This document shows positions 16,975 through 25,877 of a stretch of DNA of 64,000 bases, one piece after another. Where the stretch lies: the NCBI RefSeq assembly GCF_006337165.1, contig NZ_CP040896.1, positions 124,001 to 188,000 on the forward strand. The letters are read 5' to 3'. Source of the DNA: Hymenobacter jejuensis. GTDB lineage: Bacteria; Bacteroidota; Bacteroidia; Cytophagales; Hymenobacteraceae. Position numbers and translations under genes: made by a program. How positions within the stretch are numbered: position 1 is the first letter of the stretch; each line of letters begins with the position of its first letter. Under the pieces are notes generated by a model. That model ran no database searches. It was not told the DNA's origin and saw only the letters and a program-made list of their open reading frames with translations.

Positions 16975-18282
16975 ATGAAAATAGCGTTATTCTGGCACCG
17001 CCGTGACTTGCGCTTTCACGACAATGCTGGCCTTGCGGCGGCCTTGCAGAGCGGCTTGCCGGTTGTGCCGCTGTTTATCTACGATTCGGATATCCTGGAG
17101 GCGCTGCCCAGCCCCCGCGACGCCCGCGTGACGTTCATCTATGACGAAGTGGAAAAACTGGCGCAGCAAGCCGGTGGCATAATGTTGGCGCTTTACGGAA
17201 AGCCCGCTGAGGTAATTACCAGACTAATAGCCGAATACGAAGTAGCCGCCGTTTATACCAACGAAGATTACGAGCCGTACGCCACCGAGCGCGACACGGC
17301 GATTGCTGAGTTGCTCGCGCAGCGCGGCATTCTGTTTTCGCAGCATAAGGACCAAGTCATTTTTGCTAAGAACGAGGTGCTGACCAAATCCGGAACGCCG
17401 CACAAAAATTTCAGCACCTACCGCAATGCTTGGTTAGAACGTCTGCGTGACGAACATTTACATCCGTATCCGTCCGCCGAGCTTTTTGCGACGCATCTAG
17501 CCCAACTCCCCGCTGCCCCGCCCGGCCCGACGCTGGCCGAAATGGGCTTTGAGCGCTACGAGCAATTCGTGCCCGTAAGCGAGCTACCGGCCGAAGAAAT
17601 TGTGCGCAACTACCACGCTACCCGCAACTTTCTGGGCCGCGTCGATAGCACCACGAGGCGTAGTGTGCAGCTGCGGTTTGGTACGCTGAGCGTGCGGCAG
17701 CTCATGGCCCAAGCGCGTAAGCTAAATCCCAAGTTGTTGGCGGAGCTCATCTGGCGCGATTTCTTTATGATGCTGCTCTGGCACTTTCCATTTACCGCCA
17801 CCGAGAGCTACGACCCGAAGCTGCGCCGCGTGCCCTACCGCAACAACGAAGAGGAATTTCGGCGGTGGTGCGAGGGCCGCACCGGCTACCCGCTCGTGGA
17901 CGCCGGTATGCGCGAACTCAACCAAACCGGCTACCTCCACAACCGCGCCCGCATTGCTACGGCCGGCTTTCTGGTGAAGCATTTACTCATCGACTGGCGC
18001 TGGGGCGAGCGATATTTTGCCGACAAGCTGCTGGATTACGATCAGGCCATCAACGTGGGCAACTGGCAGTGGATGGCGGGCACGGGCGCGGTGGCAGCGC
18101 CTTGGTTTCGGGTGTATAGCCCTCAGAGTCAGCAAGAACAATACGATCCGGAGCTTGCTTCGGCGTGGCAATGGATACCGGAGTTTGGCACCTGCGAATA
18201 CCCCAAGCCCATGGTCGACCACAAGTTTGCCCGCGAACGCGCCATTACCACGTTGCGCGCCGCCCGCAAGCAGACAGAATAA
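16975..18282 (+). CDS. phr: Deoxyribodipyrimidine photolyase (cryptochrome/photolyase family)
   Basis: A 435-residue flavoprotein expected to repair cyclobutane pyrimidine dimers using blue light. The N-terminal photolyase domain (antenna-chromophore binding) begins MKIALFWHRRDLRFHDNAGL. The FAD-binding domain carries ELIWRDFFMMLLW, YPLVDAGMRELNQTGYLHNR, and DYDQAINVGNWQWMAGTG, with the Trp residues expected for electron transfer. Some 50 bases after its stop lies a TetR-like gene on the same strand. Being linked with an SDR-like protein is worth noting, since such pairs may reflect cofactor metabolism or simple cotranscription. Confidence 0.95.
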   Translation: MKIALFWHRRDLRFHDNAGLAAALQSGLPVVPLFIYDSDILEALPSPRDARVTFIYDEVEKLAQQAGGIMLALYGKPAEVITRLIAEYEVAAVYTNEDYEPYATERDTAIAELLAQRGILFSQHKDQVIFAKNEVLTKSGTPHKNFSTYRNAWLERLRDEHLHPYPSAELFATHLAQLPAAPPGPTLAEMGFERYEQFVPVSELPAEEIVRNYHATRNFLGRVDSTTRRSVQLRFGTLSVRQLMAQARKLNPKLLAELIWRDFFMMLLWHFPFTATESYDPKLRRVPYRNNEEEFRRWCEGRTGYPLVDAGMRELNQTGYLHNRARIATAGFLVKHLLIDWRWGERYFADKLLDYDQAINVGNWQWMAGTGAVAAPWFRVYSPQSQQEQYDPELASAWQWIPEFGTCEYPKPMVDHKFARERAITTLRAARKQTE

Positions 18283-18330
18283 GCTGTTGCCCAACAACTT
18301 TGCCCCACCTGAAGTGGTTGTAATTGAGCT

Positions 18331-18963
18331 ATGGAAAAAGAACGCATCAAACAAGCTTACCTCGATTACGTGCTGCGCAAAGGCCACGCGCCGGCGTCGG
18401 TGTTTAAGCTCACCAAGAAGCTGGGGCTGCCGGAAGTCGAGTTTTACCGCTACTACGCAACTTTCGAAGCCATTGACCGCGATATCTGGGCTGATTTTAG
18501 CCGCCAGTCGCGCGAGCGTGCTTCCAAAGAGCCGGTGTGGGAAACCTACGGAGCCCGCGAAAAGCTGCTGAGCTATTACTATACGCTGCTCGAAATTCTG
18601 AAGCAAAACCGCAGCTACGCGCTCATGTCGCTGCACCGGCACATGCCGCGCGTGCCGGGCCTGACGCCGCGCATCCTCGACGATTTCCGGCAGGATTTTG
18701 AGCAGTTTGTGCGCGAACTGCTCCGCGAAGGCCACCGAACTGAGGAAGTAGCCCGCCGGCCAAAGCTGGAAGATGGCTACCCACGGGCGTTCTGGCAGCA
18801 GGCGCTGTTTGTGCTGGGGTATTTTGCCAAAGACGACTCGCTGAACTTCGAACGCACCGACGCGGCCGTTGAAAAAGCCGTTACGCTGAGCTTCGATCTG
18901 GTAGGCCGTAATTCCCTGGATTCGGCGCTGGACCTGGCTCGCTTCCTGTTGCACCGCCGCTAA
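18331..18963 (+). CDS. TetR-like transcriptional regulator
   Basis: A 210-residue protein with an N-terminal helix-turn-helix of TetR type (about residues 1-50, MEKERIKQAYLDYVLRKGHA, then SVFKLTKKLGLPEVEFYRYY) and an all-helical C-terminal domain. The HTH is rather divergent. Its stop codon TAA (18961-18963) overlaps by one base the ATG of the following ABC1 kinase gene, so the two are translationally coupled, suggesting that the regulator controls or senses the product of its partner. Confidence 0.8.
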   Translation: MEKERIKQAYLDYVLRKGHAPASVFKLTKKLGLPEVEFYRYYATFEAIDRDIWADFSRQSRERASKEPVWETYGAREKLLSYYYTLLEILKQNRSYALMSLHRHMPRVPGLTPRILDDFRQDFEQFVRELLREGHRTEEVARRPKLEDGYPRAFWQQALFVLGYFAKDDSLNFERTDAAVEKAVTLSFDLVGRNSLDSALDLARFLLHRR

Positions 18964-20333
18964 TGTCAGAGCTTTCAACCCCACCCGAAACTTCAGGACT
19001 AGATACGCCCGGCTTCGAGACACCCGAATCGGTTAGCCAACAACTTGATTCACTGCCAATTACAAAAGTGGCACGGGCGGCTCGCTTCGCCAAAACCGGC
19101 TTTAAAGTCGGGGCCAATTACGTCAAGCATTACGCCCGCCGCTCGGTAGGCGCCGAAAGCACTACCGAAGACCTACACGCCGCCAACGCTGCCGAGCTCT
19201 ACGGCGCGCTTAGCGAGATGAAAGGCTCGGTGCTGAAGGTAGCCCAGATGCTGGCAATGGAGAAAAACATGCTGCCCCGCGCCTACTCCGATCAGTTTGC
19301 GCAGGCGCAGTACCAAACCCCACCGTTGTCGGGGCCCTTGGTAATCAAGGTGTTTCGCGATTCGCTCGGCCGTTCGCCTTACGATGTGTTTGATGAGTTT
19401 GACATCAACGCCCGGCAGGCAGCAAGCATTGGGCAGGTGCATTTTGCCCGAAAAGATGGCCGGGAGTTGGCCGTGAAAGTGCAATACCCCGGCGTGGCCG
19501 ACAGCATCCGGTCCGACATTCGGTTGGTCAAGCCGATTGCCTTGCGCGTGCTGGGCCTCAACGAAGCGCAGGTGCGGCCTTACCTGGAGGAAGTAGAAGC
19601 GCGCCTGCTCGAAGAAACCGATTACAAGCTGGAGCTACGCCGTGGCACCGAAATCGCGGCGTTGTGCGCGGAGTTGCCTCATTTGCAGTTCGCACGCTAT
19701 TACCCCGAATTTTCCTCGGCTCGCATCCTGACCATGGACTGGCTGCCCGGCCAGCACCTGAAAGAATTCTTAGCAACCAATCCTGCGCAAGCCGTGCGCA
19801 ACCAACTCGGGCAGGCGCTGTGGGATTTTTATAACCATCAGATTAACAATCTGTTGCAAGTTCATGCCGACCCGCATCCCGGTAACTTCCTATTGCAGGA
19901 AAAAGACGGGGGCACCGTGGGCGTGCTGGATTTTGGGTGCGTGAAGAACATTCCGGCCGAGTTTCACCAACGCTTCTTCGCGCTGCTGGCGGCTGAGTCG
20001 CTGACGGATGCTACCCGGTTTGAAACCTTACTGACGGAACTCGGCGTGTTGCGCCCCGACGATGCGCCGGCTCAGCGCGAGCTTTACCTGCGTACCATAC
20101 GGGCGTCGCTGGAACTAGTGGGGCGCCCGTTCCGCCAAGCCACCTTCGATTTTGGCGACGAATCCTATATGCAGGCCCTTTACGCCTTGAGCGATGACCT
20201 GATGCAGCAACCCGAGCTTCGTCAGCAACGCGAACCGCGTGGTTCTGAGCATTTTATATACGTCAACCGGACGTATGTTGGGCTATATTCGCTCCTGACC
20301 GAGCTGAAAGCCGCAGTACGCACGGCAAGCTAA
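18963..20333 (+). CDS. ABC1/AarF/UbiB-family atypical kinase
   Basis: A 456-residue protein of the ABC1/UbiB kinase-like family, whose members act in quinone biosynthesis or lipid homeostasis and show ATPase rather than classical protein-kinase activity. Visible motifs: KGSVLKVAQML (the position of the KxGQ motif, here altered to KVAQ), ASIGQVHFAR (the Ala-rich nucleotide loop), AVKVQYPG (ATP-site Lys), VHADPHPGNFLL (catalytic loop) and LDFGCVKN (metal-binding DFG). The N-terminal 35 residues are low in complexity. Its start overlaps the stop of the TetR-like gene. Whether it serves menaquinone synthesis is not shown by the context. Confidence 0.9.
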   Translation: MSELSTPPETSGLDTPGFETPESVSQQLDSLPITKVARAARFAKTGFKVGANYVKHYARRSVGAESTTEDLHAANAAELYGALSEMKGSVLKVAQMLAMEKNMLPRAYSDQFAQAQYQTPPLSGPLVIKVFRDSLGRSPYDVFDEFDINARQAASIGQVHFARKDGRELAVKVQYPGVADSIRSDIRLVKPIALRVLGLNEAQVRPYLEEVEARLLEETDYKLELRRGTEIAALCAELPHLQFARYYPEFSSARILTMDWLPGQHLKEFLATNPAQAVRNQLGQALWDFYNHQINNLLQVHADPHPGNFLLQEKDGGTVGVLDFGCVKNIPAEFHQRFFALLAAESLTDATRFETLLTELGVLRPDDAPAQRELYLRTIRASLELVGRPFRQATFDFGDESYMQALYALSDDLMQQPELRQQREPRGSEHFIYVNRTYVGLYSLLTELKAAVRTAS

Positions 20334-20409
20334 TACGTTGAACATCAGCTAGTTCTTGTTTTATAATCCTGAACACAAACACATCTATTACTCACCCAAA
20401 AATTCCCTC

Positions 20410-21288
20410 ATGAAAAGAATCTGGACTCTATGCATCACGCTCCTGAGCGTGGTGACAATGGCTTCGGCCCAAAAAGCCACCAGCCAAAGCACGCTGAGCT
20501 GCTGCGCCAAGCCCGGCGGCCCCACCGCGACCGAAGCCTTCGCGATGCTGGCTTCTGACAAAGACTTTTCCGGCGGCCACGACGCACCCCTGCCCTATTC
20601 GTATGAGGGTGAGGGCCAGATGATTGAATACAAAACCACGGATGGGCAATCTGCTAAGGCCTTTGAGATCAAGAGCAACACCCGCTCCGACAAGTACCTG
20701 TTTGTGATCCACGAATGGTGGGGGCTGAACGACTACATCAAGAAGGAAGCCGCCACGTTTGCCAGCGAACTACCCGGTGTAAACGTCATTGCCTTAGACC
20801 TTTACGATGGCCAAGTGGCTACCACTCCCGATGAAGCCGGCAAAATAATGCAGGGCGTCAAAACGGATCGGGCTCAGGCCATTATCAAAGGGGCCATCAT
20901 GTATGCTGGGCCAAATGCCAAAATTGCCTCCATCGGTTGGTGCTTCGGCGGCGGCTGGTCGCTGCAAACTGCCCTCATGGCCGGCCCAAAAGCCGCGGCC
21001 TGCGTGATGTACTACGGCATGCCAGAAAAGGACGTCGCCAAGCTTAAAACCTTGAATACGGACGTGTTAGGTATTTTTGCCCTGCAGGACAAAGGCATTT
21101 CTCCCCAGATCGTGGAGCAATTTCAGAAGGACATGGCTGCTGCCAAGAAAAAGCTAACCGTAAAGAACTACGATGCGGTGCACGCTTTCGCCAATCCTTC
21201 CAACCCCAAGTACAACCAGCAGTACGCTGCTGATGCGCATGCGCTGGCACTGGCGTATCTACGTAAGAACTTAAAGCTCAAGAGCTAA
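20410..21288 (+). CDS. Exported dienelactone hydrolase-family protein
   Basis: A 292-residue alpha/beta hydrolase. The ATG at 20410 (MKRIWTLCITLLSVVTMASA, cleaved before QKATS) gives a signal peptide; the longer frame from 20356 lacks one. The dienelactone hydrolase signatures are present: VIHEWWGLNDYIKKEA, the nucleophile Cys (about residue 178) in GWCFGGGW, the Asp in FALQDKGISP, and the His in VHAFANP. Cys in place of Ser is normal in this family. Because it is exported and lacks aromatic-degradation neighbours, its substrate is probably an ester or lactone other than dienelactone. An intrinsic terminator follows. Confidence 0.9.
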   Translation: MKRIWTLCITLLSVVTMASAQKATSQSTLSCCAKPGGPTATEAFAMLASDKDFSGGHDAPLPYSYEGEGQMIEYKTTDGQSAKAFEIKSNTRSDKYLFVIHEWWGLNDYIKKEAATFASELPGVNVIALDLYDGQVATTPDEAGKIMQGVKTDRAQAIIKGAIMYAGPNAKIASIGWCFGGGWSLQTALMAGPKAAACVMYYGMPEKDVAKLKTLNTDVLGIFALQDKGISPQIVEQFQKDMAAAKKKLTVKNYDAVHAFANPSNPKYNQQYAADAHALALAYLRKNLKLKS

Positions 21289-21314
21289 CCTCTACACTTT
21301 TGCTTTTACAGCAA

Positions 21315-21346
21315 GCCTCCGTCACGCTCGTGACGGAGGCTTTTTT
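21315..21346 (+). terminator. Intrinsic terminator after dienelactone hydrolase gene
   Basis: An 11-bp perfect stem (gcctccgtcac / gtgacggaggc), a 4-base loop and six T. Confidence 0.93.
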
Positions 21347-21455
21347 GTTGGTACTCGGGTATTTGATAACCCCCGAAAATCCAATAGATTTACTATACTT
21401 TATTCCGGATTATGACACTTGGTTTAGTGTTTCACCCTTGTCTCCCACCCGACTC

Positions 21456-21926
21456 ATGGCTACGATCACCAACTTGCTTTCTGAATATGGGGAAAGTCAT
21501 CAAAACCCCACCAATAAGCGCGTACATTGGATTTGCGTCCCCCTGATCATGTTCAGCTTGCTGGGCTTACTGTGGTCGGTACCGATGCCCGCGGCCCTAC
21601 GCGAAACCAGCCCGTGGCTCAACTTGGCTACGGTTGTGATGGTGCTGGCAATAGTGTATTACTTACGGTTATCGGTACCGCTCGCCCTGGGGATGATCGT
21701 CGTCTGCGCAGTTATCGTCGGGCTTTTACGGCTCCTAGATGCCCAATCGGCAGTGCCACTCTGGATGATCTGCCTCATTATTTTTGTGCTCGCTTGGGTT
21801 GGACAATTCTGGGGGCATAAGGTAGAAGGCAAAAAGCCTAGCTTTCTAAAAGATGTGCAATTTTTGCTCATCGGGCCGCTCTGGCTGTTGCATTTTATTT
21901 ACCAACGGCTAGGGTGGCATTATTGA
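21456..21926 (+). CDS. DUF962/Mpo1-like membrane protein
   Basis: A 156-residue integral membrane protein starting at ATG 21456 (MATITNLLSEYGESHQNPTN); the open frame upstream overlaps the preceding terminator and is not part of it. About four transmembrane helices are visible. The family signatures are present, SHQNPTNKRVHW near the start and WGHKVEGKKP near the end, with the spaced His residues that bind iron in the yeast homologue Mpo1, a 2-hydroxy fatty acid dioxygenase. A related role in fatty-acid alpha-oxidation of membrane lipids is possible but unproven in bacteria. Confidence 0.85.
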   Translation: MATITNLLSEYGESHQNPTNKRVHWICVPLIMFSLLGLLWSVPMPAALRETSPWLNLATVVMVLAIVYYLRLSVPLALGMIVVCAVIVGLLRLLDAQSAVPLWMICLIIFVLAWVGQFWGHKVEGKKPSFLKDVQFLLIGPLWLLHFIYQRLGWHY

Positions 21927-21988
21927 ACGCTTAACAACCTTTGCATTAACTCGTTCACTATAAGATATTTAACTTAAACCTCCGCCTC

Positions 21989-24190
21989 TTGCAACACCTT
22001 TACTTACGCCTCTGCCAAACCGCTACATTCAGCTTTTTACTAGCCGCATTTTTACTATTCGGACCTGAACAAGGCCAGGCCGCAGCTACCCATGTGTTGC
22101 CCTTGGATAGCCTCACCCATCGGCTAGCCGTCGAAGGCCGCGACACTGCCCGCGTCAGTACCCTCAATGCTTTGGCTTGGACGCACCTGAATCTTGCCCA
22201 TTACGACACGGCCCAAGCATTGCTCCGGCAAGCCCTGCCGTTGGCGCGCACCCTGCACTTTGGAGTTGGTGAAGCACGCACCTTGTATTATATCGGCGAG
22301 GCATACTCCCGCCAAGCCAAATTGCCCGAAGCGGTTGCGTCGCTTCTAGAGGCCGAGAGCGCAGCAAAACGTACCCAAACGACAAGCCAGCTGCCTTCTA
22401 TCTACCATACCTTGGCCGTGGTGTACAATACGCAAGGCAATTACGACGCAGCGCTGGCAACTGCCCAAAAAGCCATGAAGCTGTGTGCTGCCCTGCACGA
22501 TGAGAAGCGCGCCTTCAAGGCATGGTCGGATATGGGCTTTACGTACAGCCAGAAGGGCGATTTTCCTCGTGCCTTGCAGTGCTATCTGGAGTCCGTAAAG
22601 ATTCAGCAGAAAGTTGGGGTCACGTCGGCTTTGGCGCGCACGTACGCCAGCATTGGCAACCTCTACGACGACCAAGACAATATTCCGCGGGCACTCGAAT
22701 ATTACCAGAAAGGGCTGGCCTTGCTCAAGCCAGAGGACCCGGCGGAGCGCAACACGCTAGGCCGGTTTTATGTCAATATGGGGGTGCTTAACTCCAAGCA
22801 AAACCACAATACGGAGGCAGAGCGGCTGTTTTTGGAGGCCAAGAAGATTTTTGAAAGTCTCCATCAACCCGCCGATGTAGGGGCCAGCATTGCGGTGTTG
22901 GCCAACTTGCTGACGAAGACTGGCCAGCTTCAGAAAGCCCTGCCCTATCATCAGCAAGCGCTGCATTTGCTCGAGCAAGGCGCCGACCAGAGCCTGATTC
23001 TTTCGGCGCAATTCAACCTAGCCGATACCTATGCCAAACTTGGACAAACCGCTCAGGCTGAAAAGCTTGCAAGCCAGTGTCTTGCGTTGGCGCAAAAGCT
23101 AGGCACGTATAATTGCCGCTACGAAGCCGCCACGCTGTTAGCTCAGCTGCGCAAGAAGCGTGGCGACTACAAACAGGCGCTAGAGTACACGGAGATTGCC
23201 AATGCCACGCAGGATTCCTTATTCAGCAAGGAAAAGTCGGAGGCGCTGGGCAAGCTGCAAGGCGACTTTGAGCTAAGCCAAGAACGTAACCGCGTATCGA
23301 CGCTGCGGAAAGACCAACAGATTCAGGCGCAACAACTTCGGCAGCAGCGCTTTGTAGTAGTAGGGTTGGCGGTGGGCTTTCTGGTAGTGCTGCTGGCTGG
23401 GTTGGCCTTGTGGCGTGTGAATAAGCTACTGGGCCGCAAAAACCGCGAAATCGACCACCAACGGGCCACGCTGGCGCAGCTCAACGCCACCAAAGACCGC
23501 TTGTTCTCCATCATCGGCCATGACCTGCGCGGGCCACTCAACTCGCTGCACGCGTTCGTGTCGCTGCTGAACATCCGGCAGCTCCCCCAAGAAAAGCTGA
23601 TGCAGTACTCGCAACGCCTCAACCAAACCCTCGACCAGACGCTGGCCCTCATCGATAACCTGCTCAGCTGGGCAGCTGTGCAGATGCAGGCTTCCGAACG
23701 CATAAACCCCGAAAGCCTGCTTCTGGAAGAAGCGGTGAATGAGAATTTTAGACTCCTGCGCACTGCTGCTGAGCATAAAAATCTCACTATCAGCCATTTA
23801 CTAGAAGGCGACGAATGGGCTTGGGCCGACCCCGACATGGTTCGGCTGGTGCTGCGCAACCTGCTTAGCAATGCCATCAAGTTTACGCCCCAGGGTGGCC
23901 GAATTACCGTTGCGGCCACCGAGGCCGATGCGCAATGGCGCCTGTCGGTCGCCGACACGGGTGTGGGGTTGGATGGCGAAACTTTGCAGCAGCTGTTGGG
24001 ACCGGCTGCTTCGCCGCAAAGCACCGTCGGAACTGCCCAGGAGCCCGGCAGCGGACTGGGTTTGGTGCTGTGCCGCGATTTTGTGGAGCGCAATGGCGGC
24101 CGCTTGTGGGCCGAGAGCGCAGGACCAGGCCACGGCACAACCTTTCATTTTACATTACCGCGGGCAGGCGCCCTCAGCGTGGTGGCCTAA
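21989..24190 (+). CDS. TPR-repeat sensor histidine kinase
   Basis: A 733-residue membrane kinase. No ATG fits near the start; the TTG at 21989 opens a signal peptide (LYLRLCQTATFSFLLAAFLL) and is the best choice. Residues 35-430 are tetratricopeptide repeats (at least seven, for example ARTLYYIGEAYSRQAKLPEA and SIGNLYDDQDNIPRALEYY), probably periplasmic. One transmembrane helix lies around 452-473, then a short coiled coil, the phosphoacceptor helix FSIIGHDLRGPLNSL with His about 511, and the ATPase domain with the N box LLSNAIKF, VADTGVGL and GSGLGLVL. The LytTR regulator on the opposite strand ends only 3 bases away and may be its partner, although most LytTR regulators pair with other kinase types. 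Confidence 0.92.
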   Translation: MQHLYLRLCQTATFSFLLAAFLLFGPEQGQAAATHVLPLDSLTHRLAVEGRDTARVSTLNALAWTHLNLAHYDTAQALLRQALPLARTLHFGVGEARTLYYIGEAYSRQAKLPEAVASLLEAESAAKRTQTTSQLPSIYHTLAVVYNTQGNYDAALATAQKAMKLCAALHDEKRAFKAWSDMGFTYSQKGDFPRALQCYLESVKIQQKVGVTSALARTYASIGNLYDDQDNIPRALEYYQKGLALLKPEDPAERNTLGRFYVNMGVLNSKQNHNTEAERLFLEAKKIFESLHQPADVGASIAVLANLLTKTGQLQKALPYHQQALHLLEQGADQSLILSAQFNLADTYAKLGQTAQAEKLASQCLALAQKLGTYNCRYEAATLLAQLRKKRGDYKQALEYTEIANATQDSLFSKEKSEALGKLQGDFELSQERNRVSTLRKDQQIQAQQLRQQRFVVVGLAVGFLVVLLAGLALWRVNKLLGRKNREIDHQRATLAQLNATKDRLFSIIGHDLRGPLNSLHAFVSLLNIRQLPQEKLMQYSQRLNQTLDQTLALIDNLLSWAAVQMQASERINPESLLLEEAVNENFRLLRTAAEHKNLTISHLLEGDEWAWADPDMVRLVLRNLLSNAIKFTPQGGRITVAATEADAQWRLSVADTGVGLDGETLQQLLGPAASPQSTVGTAQEPGSGLGLVLCRDFVERNGGRLWAESAGPGHGTTFHFTLPRAGALSVVA

Positions 24191-24193
24191 GAC

Positions 24194-24991
24194 TTAAGGC
24201 TTCCGCGTGATAAGTCGTTGCTGCACAACCCGTTCTGTAACTACATCCCGAAATGTAAGCCCTAGGGGCACCGACATTTTGTTCACCTTCACATCCTGGT
24301 TGGTCACTACCTCAATCTTGCTGGCATTGACCAGAAAAGAGCGGTGCGTGCGCACAAACAGGTTCTTAGGCAGTTGCTCCTCGATGTTTTTGAGGTTGAC
24401 CAGGGTAATGTGCACAGTGCCGTCGAGTAGGTGAATCTTGGTGAAGTCGCGCATGGCTTCTACATAAACCACATCGGCGTAGCGCAGTTTTACAAACTGA
24501 AATTCGGTACGGATAAAGAAGTAATCTTCAGCTACTTCCAAGGGCTGCGCTTCCGAATCGGACGGGGCTGTCGTACCCGAACCGGCCGCCCCCTGCTGCC
24601 ATTGGCGGCGAGCACTCACCATAAGCTGGGCTTTATCGACGGCACGGAGAAAGCGCTCAAACGTCAGAGGTTTTACTAAATAATCGACGGCATCAAGCTC
24701 GTAGGTTTGGGCGGCGTATTGCCGATGCGACGTCATAAAGATGACCAAGGGCGGCTGCCGCAGCGACCGAACCAACTCCAGCCCATTGAGGCGCGGCATC
24801 TCGATATCGCTGATTAACAACTCGGTAGGCTGCTGAGCCAGATGTTCAAAGGCCAGCATAGCGTCTTCGTACAAGCCTGTTAGCTGCAACGAAGGAATCT
24901 GCTCGACAAAGCTGCCGACGAGTTCGCGGACCAATAAATCATCTTCCAGCACGACGCAGCGCAGGGGTGCTTCCGGGTATCTCAAGGGCAT
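24194..24991 (-). CDS. LytTR-type response regulator
   Basis: A 265-residue cytoplasmic two-component regulator. The receiver domain (about 10-125) contains the acidic pair EDD at 16-18, the phosphoacceptor Asp62 in ISDIEMP, the switch residue region MTSHR, and the Lys in VKPL. A linker rich in Ser/Gly/Ala leads to a LytTR DNA-binding domain (about 155-262) with FFIRTEFQFVKLRYADVVYV, the motif EAMRDFTKIHLLDG and FVRTHRSFLVN. It is transcribed divergently from the lipoprotein gene at 25218 and convergently with the sensor kinase. Confidence 0.95.
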   Translation of the reverse strand: MPLRYPEAPLRCVVLEDDLLVRELVGSFVEQIPSLQLTGLYEDAMLAFEHLAQQPTELLISDIEMPRLNGLELVRSLRQPPLVIFMTSHRQYAAQTYELDAVDYLVKPLTFERFLRAVDKAQLMVSARRQWQQGAAGSGTTAPSDSEAQPLEVAEDYFFIRTEFQFVKLRYADVVYVEAMRDFTKIHLLDGTVHITLVNLKNIEEQLPKNLFVRTHRSFLVNASKIEVVTNQDVKVNKMSVPLGLTFRDVVTERVVQQRLITRKP

Positions 24992-25217
24992 AGCAGCTAG
25001 GAATAAGAATTCCGGAGAGGATAAAAGCTAGTTCGTAGACGCCGCGGCCACTCGGCCGACTTTGGGCGTCGGTTGGTAGACTTCGACGGGCAGCTTCGAA
25101 TAAGTACGAATATTTTTCAGTCGAAATCGAAACAGAGGCGCTTGCTAAAGGCGCTTCTGCCAACGCTTTACCCGACAAATTCACACCTATTTCCTTCATT
25201 TTCCAAACTCCACCGTT

Positions 25218-25760
25218 ATGAAAAACCTGTACTCTCTTCGCTCTCACCTGATTTTGCTGGTAGTATTGCTGGTCACCGGTGCCGCCACTACTTCCTGCAA
25301 CAAGATCAAGGATGCCATCAAGGTCAATTTTGGCCTGAACTACGCCGACCTGAATTTCGCCATCCAACCCACTTCCCAATCGACATTTACCACCTCGTCC
25401 AGCAAGAGCTCGACCCTACAGGCTGAACTCGACAAAAACAAAGCGGCCGTCGATAAAGTGGTGCTTAAATCTGTGCTGTTTGAGCTGCAAGCGGGTTCGG
25501 CTTCCAATTTTGGCGCTATTTCCAGTGGCGAATGCTACCTCACGGCCAATGGCCAATCGGCCAAGCTGGGCTCTTTTCAAAATCCCGCCTCCAACACCCA
25601 GTCCATTAGTGTGACGGTTGAAAACGGCGACGACCTAAAGCAGTATTTGCAGGCTTCGCAGTTCACCGTGGAGTTGCGTGGTACGACGCGCCAAGCCATC
25701 CAAGACGCGATGCAGGTGAAAGGCACCATCAAATTCGAGGTGACCGGCAAGGCCAAGTAA
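25218..25760 (+). CDS. Putative lipoprotein of unknown function
   Basis: A 180-residue protein with a type II signal peptide (MKNLYSLRSHLILLVVLLVT, lipobox ATTSC). The mature part is mostly beta-predicted, rich in Ser, Asn and Gln, and has a charged segment around LQAELDKNKAAVDKVVLKS. No known domain is recognised. It is a single-gene unit with its own terminator. Confidence 0.75.
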   Translation: MKNLYSLRSHLILLVVLLVTGAATTSCNKIKDAIKVNFGLNYADLNFAIQPTSQSTFTTSSSKSSTLQAELDKNKAAVDKVVLKSVLFELQAGSASNFGAISSGECYLTANGQSAKLGSFQNPASNTQSISVTVENGDDLKQYLQASQFTVELRGTTRQAIQDAMQVKGTIKFEVTGKAK

Positions 25761-25787
25761 CTGACGCAATCTAATCACTCCTATTGC

Positions 25788-25826
25788 ACAAAAGGCCGGT
25801 CACGCAATGCGCGACCGGCCTTTTGT
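25788..25826. terminator. Terminator between lipoprotein gene and phhA
   Basis: A 14-bp perfect stem (25788-25801 with 25813-25826) reads acaaaaggccggtc / gaccggccttttgt. It is symmetrical and can serve both convergent genes. Confidence 0.88.
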
Positions 25827-25877
25827 ATCTATTTGAAAATCAAGCTATTATAATCTAATAAACTTATACTCAGCAAG

